64,000 nt of DNA from Apilactobacillus apisilvae (GTDB lineage Bacteria > Bacillota > Bacilli > Lactobacillales > Lactobacillaceae). The position numbers and the translations under genes were made by a program. This document shows positions 28,101 through 35,492 of the stretch, in pieces. The number at the start of each line of letters is the position of its first letter. The stretch's first letter is position 1. Where the stretch lies: positions 1,054,001 to 1,118,000 of the forward strand of contig NZ_CP093362.1 of NCBI RefSeq assembly GCF_023380225.1. Direction: 5' to 3'. Below the pieces are notes generated by a model. That model was given only the letters and a program-made list of their open reading frames with translations. It did no database searches and was not told where the DNA came from.

Positions 28101-28379
28101 CTAACTAGTAATATGATTAATTAACATGAACAAAAATGGCAGTATTAAGCTATAAATAAAGATGTAGTTCATGTTTTTATTGACCTTTACAATATCTTTA
28201 TTCAATTTTATTTTGTTTCTATTTGAAAAATACCTTATAAATAATAATATAATAGCTATAATGCTCATCATATGATATTCTTTTTGTCCAGAAATTACGA
28301 TAAATAAAGATATTATTACAGATATAATTGCTGTTATTATTACTAAATTTAATTTATTTAATAAGTGTTTTTCACTCAT
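28101..28379 (-). CDS. Small membrane protein, unknown
   Basis: 92 aa with SD GAGGTG. Helices at residues ~12-30, 36-48 and 70-90. Third gene of the XRE-headed cluster. It shows no recognised motif, but its size and context resemble immunity or self-protection proteins; that is inference. Confidence 0.6.
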   Translation of the reverse strand: MSEKHLLNKLNLVIITAIISVIISLFIVISGQKEYHMMSIIAIILLFIRYFSNRNKIKLNKDIVKVNKNMNYIFIYSLILPFLFMLINHITS

Positions 28380-28404
28380 AATTTAACACCTCAAATAATA
28401 TAAT

Positions 28405-28944
28405 TTATTTTTTAATCTTTGACTTAAGCCTAAAATAAGAAATAACACCTACAGATAAAGCTCCGATAATCCAGTTTATATTTCGCTTAGGAGAAATGAT
28501 TAACTGAATTAAAGATAAATGATCAGTATTATTAGAAAAATCAATAAAAAGTGTTAATAATCGCTCTAAAACAAAAAAGATAAATGCACCCAAAATACTT
28601 TTTCTTTTGGCTTTTTTTAATTTTAATAAGTAATCTTTTTCATCATAAGCATCTATTTGATCCAATTTTAATCTGTATATACTAAAGTATATGTAAGACA
28701 TTATAATAAATAACATTAATGCATTTGAAAAAAATACTATTAGTAATGTATTCTGTAGATTTAAAGATAAAAATAGCGGTACCATTAATGCCATTATTTC
28801 CAACCAAAAATATACTATTAGAATCATAAAAGCATTATTACCAATTCTGTTTATTTCTGATATCTTATACTCATCAATATCACCATTAATATGATATAAA
28901 TATTTTATAAATTTTATGTAAAAAGATTCTTTTTGATTGTTCAT
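28405..28944 (-). CDS. Membrane protein paired with XRE regulator (DUF3278-like)
   Basis: 179 aa. The N-terminal motif GDIDEYKISEINRIGNNAF precedes two pairs of membrane helices (~35-85 and ~115-175). Lactobacillales proteins of this form usually follow a short XRE repressor. The DUF3278 assignment is from memory of the DEYK...IGNNAF pattern and is tentative. The gene starts 3 bases after the regulator's stop. It may sense a signal or protect the envelope. Confidence 0.6.
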   Translation of the reverse strand: MNNQKESFYIKFIKYLYHINGDIDEYKISEINRIGNNAFMILIVYFWLEIMALMVPLFLSLNLQNTLLIVFFSNALMLFIIMSYIYFSIYRLKLDQIDAYDEKDYLLKLKKAKRKSILGAFIFFVLERLLTLFIDFSNNTDHLSLIQLIISPKRNINWIIGALSVGVISYFRLKSKIKK

Positions 28945-28947
28945 AAA

Positions 28948-29139
28948 TTACACCTTCCAAAATAATGTATTTAAATCAGAGCCTAAGGCTTCAGCAATAC
29001 TTACACATAGCTTTAAAGAAGGATTGTATTGACCCTTCTCAATCAGGCTTAAAGTTTGTCTTGAAATTCCCACTTTTAAAGCTAAGTCCTTTTGTTGAAG
29101 GTCTTTAGAAACTCTGATGAGTTTTACCTTATTATTCAT
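28948..29139 (-). CDS. XRE-family transcriptional regulator
   Basis: 63 aa, little more than the helix-turn-helix: LQQKDLALKVGISRQTLSLIEKGQYNPS. Cro/C1-like. SD AGGAGCG. The upstream 36 bp form nested palindromes at its own promoter (29159-29194), consistent with autoregulation of the downstream membrane and secreted genes. Confidence 0.88.
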   Translation of the reverse strand: MNNKVKLIRVSKDLQQKDLALKVGISRQTLSLIEKGQYNPSLKLCVSIAEALGSDLNTLFWKV

Positions 29140-29158
29140 AATTCACGCTCCTGATCAG

Positions 29159-29194
29159 GTAACATATAAATTACTTAAGTAACTTATATGTTAC
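29159..29194 (-). promoter_or_regulatory. Nested palindromic operator of the XRE operon
   Basis: GTAACATATAA and TTATATGTTAC form perfect outer arms; TTACTTAAGTAA is a perfect 12-bp palindrome inside. Four TTAC/GTAA half-sites are spaced through 36 bp directly upstream of the regulator. Confidence 0.65.
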
Positions 29195-29240
29195 TTATAA
29201 TTTTATAAAAGTCAAATTAATATATTAAATTGACCATAAT

Positions 29241-29274
29241 AAAACAGCTATTTCTTTGATGAAATAGCTGTTTT
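29241..29274 (-). terminator. Terminator after the 64-aa gene
   Basis: AAAACAGCTATTTC pairs with GAAATAGCTGTTTT; the T run on the minus strand follows. Confidence 0.85.
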
Positions 29275-29283
29275 ATTAGATTT

Positions 29284-29478
29284 TTAAAAAATAGAAATTT
29301 TAGTATAACCTTTAATATATTCATCAGAATGGTGAATATTGAATAAACTTCTTAATCTGCGATTATTATTAATTCCTAATTTATAAAAATAACTCATAAT
29401 TTTATGATTTTTCATATACTCATAACTATTATTTTCTCGAAATGCTTTTTGTAAACCTTTGTAGTAATCATTTTTCAT
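29284..29478 (-). CDS. 64-aa soluble basic protein, unknown
   Basis: SD AGGAGTTA before the ATG. Rich in Tyr, Asn, Lys and Arg, with no hydrophobic segment. It lies 13 bases after the secreted-protein gene and ends at a terminator, so it is probably the last gene of that transcript. No family recognised. Confidence 0.55.
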   Translation of the reverse strand: MKNDYYKGLQKAFRENNSYEYMKNHKIMSYFYKLGINNNRRLRSLFNIHHSDEYIKGYTKISIF

Positions 29479-29491
29479 AAATATAACTCCT

Positions 29492-30016
29492 TTAATTATT
29501 CATTATTATACCATTAGGGTATAAAGTATAAGGATAATCAACTCCTGTGTAACCTTCCATTTTTAGCTTGTTATTAGTCGTCATAACAATAAATGCATCG
29601 TCTTGTTTACCAGCTCCCCAAACAATATTTTTATTTGGTTTAGTAAAAACAGTATGTCTTAAATAATTATTTGCTTGTTTATTATTTTTAATATTTACAT
29701 TATTAGTATCATACAATCTAAAATATATATTTTGATGTTGCTTACCTTGAACTAAAGTAAATTTTTGTAGTTTACCATATCTAAAATTTTTATAAGGTTT
29801 GATTGTAAAATATCCATGATTATCAGTTTTTGTAGTTTTACCAACTGAACTATTTATCACAGATAGTTTACTAGAATGACCAGTTATGTAAGTTTTAGAT
29901 ACTTTATTTATTTTCAAAGCTGGCTTATCAGAAGCATTTGCTTGATTAGTATTAACAAAAATCATAGCAAATGAAACAAAGAATGCAGAAAATAAAAACA
30001 ATAATTTTTTATTCAT
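29492..30016 (-). CDS. Secreted protein, possible Ig-like fold
   Basis: 174 aa with a signal peptide (LFLFSAFFVSFAMIFVNTNQANA). The mature part has alternating short strands (LKINKVSKTYITGHSS, TKTDNHGYFTIKPY, KLQKFTLVQGKQHQNIYF) resembling a bacterial Ig-like domain. SD AAGGAG. Function unknown; exported and possibly cell-wall associated. Confidence 0.65.
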   Translation of the reverse strand: MNKKLLFLFSAFFVSFAMIFVNTNQANASDKPALKINKVSKTYITGHSSKLSVINSSVGKTTKTDNHGYFTIKPYKNFRYGKLQKFTLVQGKQHQNIYFRLYDTNNVNIKNNKQANNYLRHTVFTKPNKNIVWGAGKQDDAFIVMTTNNKLKMEGYTGVDYPYTLYPNGIIMNN

Positions 30017-30033
30017 AAAATAACTCCTTAATT

Positions 30034-30219
30034 TTAAAATTTTACATTATTAATAAAACCATTTACTAATCCGTAAATCATTGGAATTATAATTCCCAAG
30101 GCAATCATAATGAATCCAATTTTTTGTAATTTATTTAATTTAGACAATAAATTTTTCCAGTCAGATATAAAAAATCCTAAGCCTACTAAGGTTACACAAT
30201 AACCAATAATATAAACCAT
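30034..30219 (-). CDS. 61-aa two-helix membrane protein
   Basis: The ATG at 30219 is chosen for AAGGAG eight bases ahead. Helices at residues ~3-20 and ~34-55. The start region lies 13 bases from the stop of the 123-aa gene, so they form an operon. Unknown. Confidence 0.55.
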   Translation of the reverse strand: MVYIIGYCVTLVGLGFFISDWKNLLSKLNKLQKIGFIMIALGIIIPMIYGLVNGFINNVKF

Positions 30220-30232
30220 TTTAAACATCTCC

Positions 30233-30604
30233 TTAAATGAACTTATGTTTGAAGTCAATAATTAAATGAGATAGAAGCAATGACAAAGATATTATGCATA
30301 TAAATTTTCCAAAAATATATCCAATGTTAAACTCAAGGCTACTACTAAATTCAATATTGAATACCAACAAGTAGTATAAAATGGCATTTATAAGCATAAT
30401 AAATAATGCTAAATCATTGATATCATTTTTTCTTTTTGGTAAAAATTTATTGATCATTTTTAAATTCAAAATACATACTATAATCATTGATAAAGTAATG
30501 ATTGGTAAATGAATTCCATTAACATTAAATAATTCTATGTAACCGAAAATTATTAAAATTAAACTAATATATTTTAAAATGCTTTTTAATTTTTTAATTT
30601 TCAC
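30233..30604 (-). CDS. Four-helix membrane protein, unknown
   Basis: 123 aa with helices at ~10-25, 32-48, 65-82 and 95-115 and basic ends. SD AGGTGGGGTG. First gene of a small minus-strand operon with 30034, 29492 and 29284. No motif recognised. Confidence 0.55.
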   Translation of the reverse strand: MKIKKLKSILKYISLILIIFGYIELFNVNGIHLPIITLSMIIVCILNLKMINKFLPKRKNDINDLALFIMLINAILYYLLVFNIEFSSSLEFNIGYIFGKFICIISLSLLLSHLIIDFKHKFI

Positions 30605-30674
30605 CCCACCTAACGATACTATACCTTTTTATTAATTGTATCAGACTAATTGAATAAATTGACATATTAATAGA

Positions 30675-30705
30675 AAAAGACGTCTACAATTTGCAGACGT
30701 CTTTT
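30675..30705. terminator. Terminator after copB
   Basis: AAAAGACGTCT pairs with AGACGTCTTTT, symmetric with T runs on both sides. Confidence 0.85.
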
Positions 30706-30715
30706 AATCTTTAAA

Positions 30716-32908
30716 TTATTTAATTTTTAAAGTTAGTGCATTCAAAGCAACAATCACAGTGCTTAGTGACATTACAATAGCTCCAACCATTGGATCTAAC
30801 ATAATACCAGCAAACCCTAAAATACCGGCTGCTAATGGTAGAGCTAAAATATTATAACCAGCTCCCCACCATAGATTTTGAATCATTTTGCGGTGAGAAT
30901 TTTTAGCCAATTTAACTAAGCTAACAATATCATTAGGGTCACTATTAACCAAGACTACATCAGCTGAATCAATGGCAACGTCAGTACCAGAACCAATTGC
31001 GATACCAATATCTGATTGAGTCAAACTAGGTGCATCGTTAATTCCATCACCGATAAAAATTGTTTTACCTTGTTTTTGATAACTTAATACATTTTTTTGC
31101 TTATCTTCTGGTAATAATTGTGCTTTAAATTCACTAATACCCAATAATGAAGCTACTTTTGCAGCAGCATCTTTATTATCACCAGTTAACATCACTGGCG
31201 TAATATTTTGGCTTAGAAGATATTGCACCATTGCTTTGGAACCTTTTTTAATGGAGTCACCTTCAGCAATAAAACCAATTGCTACATTATCTTTAATGAC
31301 ATAACTTACGGAGTTACCATCATTTAAATAATTTTGGGTATCTTGAGCAGTGTATTTAATATTATTAGCATCCAAATATGCTGCTGAAACAACTGCAAAA
31401 TCATTGTTGTTTAAAGTCCCTTTTACTCCGTAACCAGTGATTTGAGTATCATTTATAACTTCATATAAAGATAAACCTTTTTGTTTAGCAATTTCAGCAA
31501 TTCCATTAGCTAGTGGATGATTAGAGTTTTGTTCAACACTTGCTGCAATTTTGACAATTTCATCATCTGAATAATTTTGATCTAAACTAACGTATCCATT
31601 AACTTTGAATTTACCTTCAGTTAAAGTTCCAGTTTTATCCATTAATGCATATTTAATGTCATTGATACCGTCCAATGCATTTTTATTTCTAATCAATAGT
31701 CCATTCGTTGCAGCTAAAGAAGTTGTTCTAGAAGTAATTAGTGGCACTGCTAATCCTAAAGCATGGGGACATGCAATAATCAAAACAGTTACTGTTACTG
31801 GAATTGCAAAGCTAACTCCTCGAACAAATGACCATGCAACAAAAGCAATAATTGCAACTACTAACGCTGCATAGAACAAATAACTAGCAACTTGATTGGC
31901 AGCAGTTTCAGTTTTTGATTTAGAAGATTGTGCTTCTTGAACCATGTTTTTAACTTTTGATAAATAACCACTACTACCGGTTCCAGAAATTTTAACTTTA
32001 ATGGTTCCATCACCATTTATTGAGCCACCGATAACGTCATTATTGGTTTGTTTATTAACACTTCTGGATTCACCAGTAACTAGTGATTCATTTACTGAAG
32101 TACTACCATCATAAATTTTTCCATCAGCGGGAATTTGTTCACCTGATTTAATTAAAATTGAGTTACCAACAGCAAGTTTATTTGTTGATACATCTTTAAT
32201 ATCACCATTTTCAGAGATTAAATGCGCACTATCTGGTAATAATTTAGATAACTTATTAATAGCTGAACCGGCGTTCATAATTGAATTCATTTCAATTCGA
32301 TGACCTAACAACATAATCACAATCAAAGTGGATAATTCCCAGAAAAAGTCATTAACTTTAGGCGTGATGTTCAATATATCATTAGCAACAACTGAATAAA
32401 CACTGTATACATAAGCGACTGAAATTCCTAAAGTAATTAATGACATCATTTCAGGTTTCTTATTCTTAATTTCACCTTTGGCACCACTGAAAAATGGTGT
32501 TGAACAGTAGAAGAATAAAATACTACCTAAAATTAAAACAATAAAATTAGAACCTGGAAAAGTTAATTGAAATGGCAATTGCATGCCCATCATTGGAGAC
32601 ATTAAAATAATTGGAATTGTTAAAATTAATGAAATCCAAAATTTCTTTTTCATATCTCCCATATCCATCATGTGACCACCATGATTCATCATTTGGCTGT
32701 GATCCATTCCATTCATATCATGATCCATATGATGCATGTCATGGTCCATATGATGCATGTCATGGTCCATATTCATATTTCCCATATCATGGTGTTCGTG
32801 GTTCATATTTTTCATATCGTGACCTTCATGGCCCATGTTCATATGATCCATATTATGATCTTGATGTTCATGATTCATACTTTTCATATCATCTTTATTA
32901 TGCTTCAT
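30716..32908 (-). CDS. copB: CopB-type copper-translocating P1B ATPase
   Basis: 730 aa. The N-terminal ~85 residues are a His/Met/Asp-rich metal-binding tail. Eight membrane helices, A-domain TGES, membrane metal site CPHALGLAVP (CPH class), phosphorylation site DKTGTLTEG, HP motif NHPLANGI and hinge GDGINDAPSL. CPH pumps of this kind export copper. It overlaps copY by 11 bases and is controlled by the cop box at 33368. Confidence 0.93.
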   Translation of the reverse strand: MKHNKDDMKSMNHEHQDHNMDHMNMGHEGHDMKNMNHEHHDMGNMNMDHDMHHMDHDMHHMDHDMNGMDHSQMMNHGGHMMDMGDMKKKFWISLILTIPIILMSPMMGMQLPFQLTFPGSNFIVLILGSILFFYCSTPFFSGAKGEIKNKKPEMMSLITLGISVAYVYSVYSVVANDILNITPKVNDFFWELSTLIVIMLLGHRIEMNSIMNAGSAINKLSKLLPDSAHLISENGDIKDVSTNKLAVGNSILIKSGEQIPADGKIYDGSTSVNESLVTGESRSVNKQTNNDVIGGSINGDGTIKVKISGTGSSGYLSKVKNMVQEAQSSKSKTETAANQVASYLFYAALVVAIIAFVAWSFVRGVSFAIPVTVTVLIIACPHALGLAVPLITSRTTSLAATNGLLIRNKNALDGINDIKYALMDKTGTLTEGKFKVNGYVSLDQNYSDDEIVKIAASVEQNSNHPLANGIAEIAKQKGLSLYEVINDTQITGYGVKGTLNNNDFAVVSAAYLDANNIKYTAQDTQNYLNDGNSVSYVIKDNVAIGFIAEGDSIKKGSKAMVQYLLSQNITPVMLTGDNKDAAAKVASLLGISEFKAQLLPEDKQKNVLSYQKQGKTIFIGDGINDAPSLTQSDIGIAIGSGTDVAIDSADVVLVNSDPNDIVSLVKLAKNSHRKMIQNLWWGAGYNILALPLAAGILGFAGIMLDPMVGAIVMSLSTVIVALNALTLKIK
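32724..32765. repeat. Two tandem 21-bp units in the CopB metal-binding tail
   Basis: Two identical 21-bp units (32724-32744 and 32745-32765) encode repeated H/M/D heptads. This is a recent in-frame duplication that lengthens the metal-binding tail. Confidence 0.85.
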
Positions 32909-33338
32909 TAGATTTACCTCCTAAACATTTACATTCAACTTTATCCGGTGCACCAGCTTTTTTTTGTTCTAGTGTTTTGATTAAACCATCAATATCATTC
33001 TTACTTAATTCGATATTATTAATTAAATAATCAAGCGTTGATCCATATTGCATACAACAAATTTCTTTAAATAAATGCATGATACTCATCTTGTAAGCTT
33101 CATCTTCATCAACTAAACAGTAATAAAAATTTTTATTACCTTCTTTTTTAACTCCAATAATTTTTTTATTTTTTAGTCTAGTAATTAAAGTTTTTATCGT
33201 TGACTCACTCCAATTATTTTTTTTAGTAAGTAAATCAATGATTGTTTTACTTTTTGCATTTCCAAGCGTCCATAGAATCCGCATAACTTCCCATTCAGCA
33301 TTGGATATCGATTGCACTTTATTATTCACAAATAACAC
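32898..33338 (-). CDS. copY: CopY/TcrY-family copper repressor
   Basis: 146 aa. BlaI/MecI-type winged helix (SNAEWEVMRILWTLGNAKSKTIIDLL, WSESTIKTLITRLKNKKII). The C-terminus has only one Cys pair (ECKCLGG) in place of the usual CxCxxxxCxC hook; a further CC occurs in FKEICCMQYG. It releases DNA on copper binding. It sits directly upstream of copB, with the operator TACATTTGTA before it. Confidence 0.88.
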   Translation of the reverse strand: MLFVNNKVQSISNAEWEVMRILWTLGNAKSKTIIDLLTKKNNWSESTIKTLITRLKNKKIIGVKKEGNKNFYYCLVDEDEAYKMSIMHLFKEICCMQYGSTLDYLINNIELSKNDIDGLIKTLEQKKAGAPDKVECKCLGGKSNEA

Positions 33339-33367
33339 CTCGAATATTTAAATATTTATACTAAGTT

Positions 33368-33377
33368 TACATTTGTA
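33368..33377. promoter_or_regulatory. cop box (CopY operator)
   Basis: TACATTTGTA matches the CopY consensus TACANNTGTA and lies 30 bases upstream of copY. Confidence 0.85.
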
Positions 33378-33441
33378 GACTTGAAAGTCAAATAAAAAGT
33401 TTTATCATAACAATTAACTACATAGAATGGAAGGCGATACA

Positions 33442-33738
33442 GTGAGCCAACAGTATGTATTAAAAAAATTAAAATGGACTCGATTTATTCAATTCATGTC
33501 TTCAATTATTGTTATTATGTTTTCTTATTTTTATATTCATCACACTTACTTTTTTGCAATTTTTGCATTATTTCTTTTACCAATGCTTTTTATAGATAAT
33601 AAGAAATATAAAAACAAAATTAAAAATAATAAAAGTAATTTAGTTATTAACAAACGTTTTAATTATGTAATTATATACAGTTTGACTGCTATGCTGATAT
33701 ATATCATTGTTAGCTTTGTTATTAATAAATTATATTAA
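33442..33738 (+). CDS. Membrane protein, unknown
   Basis: 98 aa from GTG at 33442 (GGAAGG seven bases ahead); an in-frame ATG at 33427 overlaps that SD. Three helices (~14-30, 33-45, 73-95). Divergent from copY, so it may share its control region. No family recognised. Confidence 0.6.
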   Translation: MSQQYVLKKLKWTRFIQFMSSIIVIMFSYFYIHHTYFFAIFALFLLPMLFIDNKKYKNKIKNNKSNLVINKRFNYVIIYSLTAMLIYIIVSFVINKLY

Positions 33739-33747
33739 GGAGTTTTT

Positions 33748-33945
33748 ATGAACGTTTATATGGATAGAACAATCATAAATTTCATTTTAAAATTAATGCT
33801 ATCCTTATTGATGGTAGCAATTTGTCTATGGAATTTAAAAAGAATTAAAAATGACAATGACAAAATAAAGAAATACTTGTGGATTGCGATATTAGTGATT
33901 AGTTTCGGCTATGTTGTATTTTCCTTTAAGGGAATTTTATATTAA
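33748..33945 (+). CDS. 65-aa two-helix membrane protein
   Basis: SD AAGGAG ahead of the ATG, 9 bases after the previous gene. Helices at residues ~10-30 and ~47-63, with a basic loop KRIKNDNDKIKK. Operon partner of 33442 and 33963. Unknown. Confidence 0.55.
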   Translation: MNVYMDRTIINFILKLMLSLLMVAICLWNLKRIKNDNDKIKKYLWIAILVISFGYVVFSFKGILY

Positions 33946-33962
33946 AAAAGAGATGCAAAGTT

Positions 33963-34529
33963 TTGAAGATATTAGTAATACAAGGACACCCCGACAAAAA
34001 TTCATTTACTCATGCAAATGCTATTAATTATTATAATTACGCAAAAAAATTAGGTAACGAAGTTAATTTTATTGATTTAAGTGAAAACAAATTTGATCCA
34101 TTTTTAAGATATGGATATAGAAAACATATGGAAAATGAAAGTTATATAACTAATGTCCAAAACTTAATAAAAATATCAGATCATATTGCGTTCTTTTTTC
34201 CAATTTGGTGGGCATCAGAGCCATCTATTTTAAAAGGATTAATTGATAGAACATTTACACCTAGATTTGCATATACCTATAACAAGAGTAAAGGTACTCA
34301 TAAAAAGTTATTAAGTGGAAAAACCGCAGATATTTTTACCTCTAGTCATGGACCTAGTTTTTTCTATAAGCTTTATGGAAAAGTATTTTCTAAATGGAAA
34401 CATTTAATTTTGGGATATTGTGGAATAAAAGTGAATAATTGCTATGATTTAGGAAAAATGGAAAACACAAAAGATACTCTAGATCGAAGAAAAAATTATA
34501 TTAAAAAATGTTCTAAGACATTAGAATAA
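33963..34529 (+). CDS. NAD(P)H-dependent flavodoxin-fold oxidoreductase
   Basis: 188 aa from a TTG at 33963 (AAGAGATG ahead). Flavodoxin-like quinone reductase family: ILVIQGHPDKNSFTHANA at the N-terminus, FFFPIWWASEPSILKGLIDR (FMN-binding and Trp loop), FAYTYNKSKG, SSHGPSFF. It transfers hydride from NAD(P)H to quinones or similar. Its position behind two membrane proteins next to the copper operon suggests redox or stress use, which is inference. Confidence 0.87.
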   Translation: MKILVIQGHPDKNSFTHANAINYYNYAKKLGNEVNFIDLSENKFDPFLRYGYRKHMENESYITNVQNLIKISDHIAFFFPIWWASEPSILKGLIDRTFTPRFAYTYNKSKGTHKKLLSGKTADIFTSSHGPSFFYKLYGKVFSKWKHLILGYCGIKVNNCYDLGKMENTKDTLDRRKNYIKKCSKTLE

Positions 34530-34563
34530 ATTTTTATTCGTGATTATTGAATGTTAATCAAAT

Positions 34564-34605
34564 AAAAAGTGCTCAGTTAGAATTATTCTAGCTGAGCACT
34601 TTTTA
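34564..34605. terminator. Bidirectional terminator
   Basis: AAAAGTGCTCAG...CTGAGCACTTTT with an inner TAGAA/TTCTA pairing. It serves the oxidoreductase (+) and the 33-aa peptide gene (-). Confidence 0.9.
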
Positions 34606-34641
34606 TTAATGGGGGTATATATTTTACAATCTATTTTTAAT

Positions 34642-34743
34642 TTATTTATTAGTTATCCACTTTAGGGAAGCGGCTTTCCAATCGCGACTAACTCGCAAGT
34701 TAAATTTATATTTATGATTTTTATTTACTTCATTTTTGATCAT
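34642..34743 (-). CDS. 33-aa basic peptide, AASLKW family member 2
   Basis: Starts MIKNEVNKNHKYKFNLRVSR and continues into DWKAASLKWITNK; SD AAGAAGG seven bases before ATG. It shares the core W-x-AASLKWI with the 27-aa peptide at 20045, and 35 bp of promoter plus 5' UTR are identical. Differences within the shared core are mostly synonymous (CTA/TTA, ATA/ATT), mildly favouring a translated product. Strongly basic, no signal peptide. Function unknown. Confidence 0.55.
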   Translation of the reverse strand: MIKNEVNKNHKYKFNLRVSRDWKAASLKWITNK

Positions 34744-34775
34744 TGTAATGCCTTCTTCCTTTTTGGATTGTTATT

Positions 34776-34808
34776 AATATAACAGGCATTTCTTAAATGA
34801 AACTTAAG
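34776..34808 (-). promoter_or_regulatory. CiaR-like promoter B: CTTAAG-N5-TTTAAG-N10-TATATT
   Basis: On the minus strand CTTAAG (34808-34803), five bases, TTTAAG (34797-34792), ten bases, then TATATT (34781-34776): the same layout as promoter A at 19980. Confidence 0.6.
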
Positions 34809-34814
34809 AGAGTT

Positions 34815-34937
34815 CTAATTAAATATCATTTTCGCAAAAAACGATACAATAATACAAATTAATCTTGGGATTCCATCGAAAGCTATTTCAAATAATCCAT
34901 CTATTATGCAATTAGTAAATTTTTTAGTTTTCTTCAT
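34815..34937 (-). CDS. 40-aa basic hydrophobic peptide (tandem pair, second)
   Basis: Starts MKKTKKFTNCIIDGLFEIAF and ends ICIIVSFFAKMIFN, with SD GGGAGG ahead. Lys-rich head, hydrophobic body with two Cys, tail FFAKMIF. It aligns with the 36-aa product 23 bases upstream (MKKNNKF..., FFSKLIFR), and both share the leader GGGAGGTTTTTC(Y)TATG. No signal-peptide cleavage site. It may be a membrane-active peptide or signal; no family recognised. Confidence 0.5.
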   Translation of the reverse strand: MKKTKKFTNCIIDGLFEIAFDGIPRLICIIVSFFAKMIFN

Positions 34938-34960
34938 AGGAAAAACCTCCCCAGATCATT

Positions 34961-35071
34961 TTATCTAAAAATTAACTTAGAAAAGAACGATATTAATCCC
35001 ATTGTTCCTTGTAAAATCACTTCAAAAAAAGTTCTAGGTGAATTTTCACTAAATTTGTTATTTTTCTTCAT
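34961..35071 (-). CDS. 36-aa basic hydrophobic peptide (tandem pair, first)
   Basis: Starts MKKNNKFSENSPRTFFEVIL and ends MGLISFFSKLIFR, with SD GGGAGG. Net charge about +4, amphipathic C-terminal half. It is the first gene after a good promoter (TTGCTT-16-TATAAT, 35112-35139) and a paralog of the 40-aa product. Size and charge recall PSM-like or leaderless bacteriocin peptides, but that is only a resemblance. Confidence 0.5.
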   Translation of the reverse strand: MKKNNKFSENSPRTFFEVILQGTMGLISFFSKLIFR

Positions 35072-35111
35072 AAGAAAAACCTCCCTAGTTATTCATATAT
35101 AAGTTAAATCG

Positions 35112-35149
35112 ATTATATTACGAATTAATTTATAAGCAATGCCTAAGCA
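35112..35149 (-). promoter_or_regulatory. Promoter with TGCTTA direct repeat for the tandem peptides
   Basis: -35 TTGCTT and -10 TATAAT with a 16-base spacer. TGCTTA occurs twice 11 bp apart (35133-35138, 35144-35149), overlapping and upstream of the -35, as expected for a response-regulator site. Confidence 0.5.
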
Positions 35150-35211
35150 TATTTTTATTACTTGAATTAAAATATTCATTAAATTCAAATAAATAAAAGG
35201 GGTAATTAAAT

Positions 35212-35478
35212 ATGAATTTTAAATTTAAACCTGGAACATTTTATTTAATAAAACATGATAAATTGGCGGCTGAAGTAACTTTTACTGTAAATGAAAAAAT
35301 TATTTCAATTAATCACACCCTTGTGGATAAGTCTTTACGTGGACAGGGAATTGCCAGAAAATTAATGTTACAAATTATTAGTTATGCACAAGAAAATAAT
35401 TATTTGATTAATCCAGTATGTTCATATTCAGTAAAATTCTTTGAACATACAGATAAATATAATGATCTATTAGTATAA
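35212..35478 (+). CDS. Small GNAT-like N-acetyltransferase (YjdJ type)
   Basis: 88 aa. It shows the short acetyltransferase pattern AAEVTFTVNEKIISINHTLVD, LRGQGIARKLMLQIISYA (acetyl-CoA loop R-G-Q-G-I-A) and NYLINPVCSYSVKFF. Proteins of this size are stand-alone GNAT_YjdJ domains of unknown substrate. SD AAGGGG. It forms an operon with the next GNAT gene, 14 bases downstream. Confidence 0.85.
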   Translation: MNFKFKPGTFYLIKHDKLAAEVTFTVNEKIISINHTLVDKSLRGQGIARKLMLQIISYAQENNYLINPVCSYSVKFFEHTDKYNDLLV

Positions 35479-35492
35479 AGGAGGAGTTAATT

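Noticed and set aside
32611..33030. Long plus-strand frames opposite copB/copY rich in His, Tyr and Met
   Set aside because: They are shadows of the repetitive metal-binding tail on the other strand, with no SD and no family resemblance.
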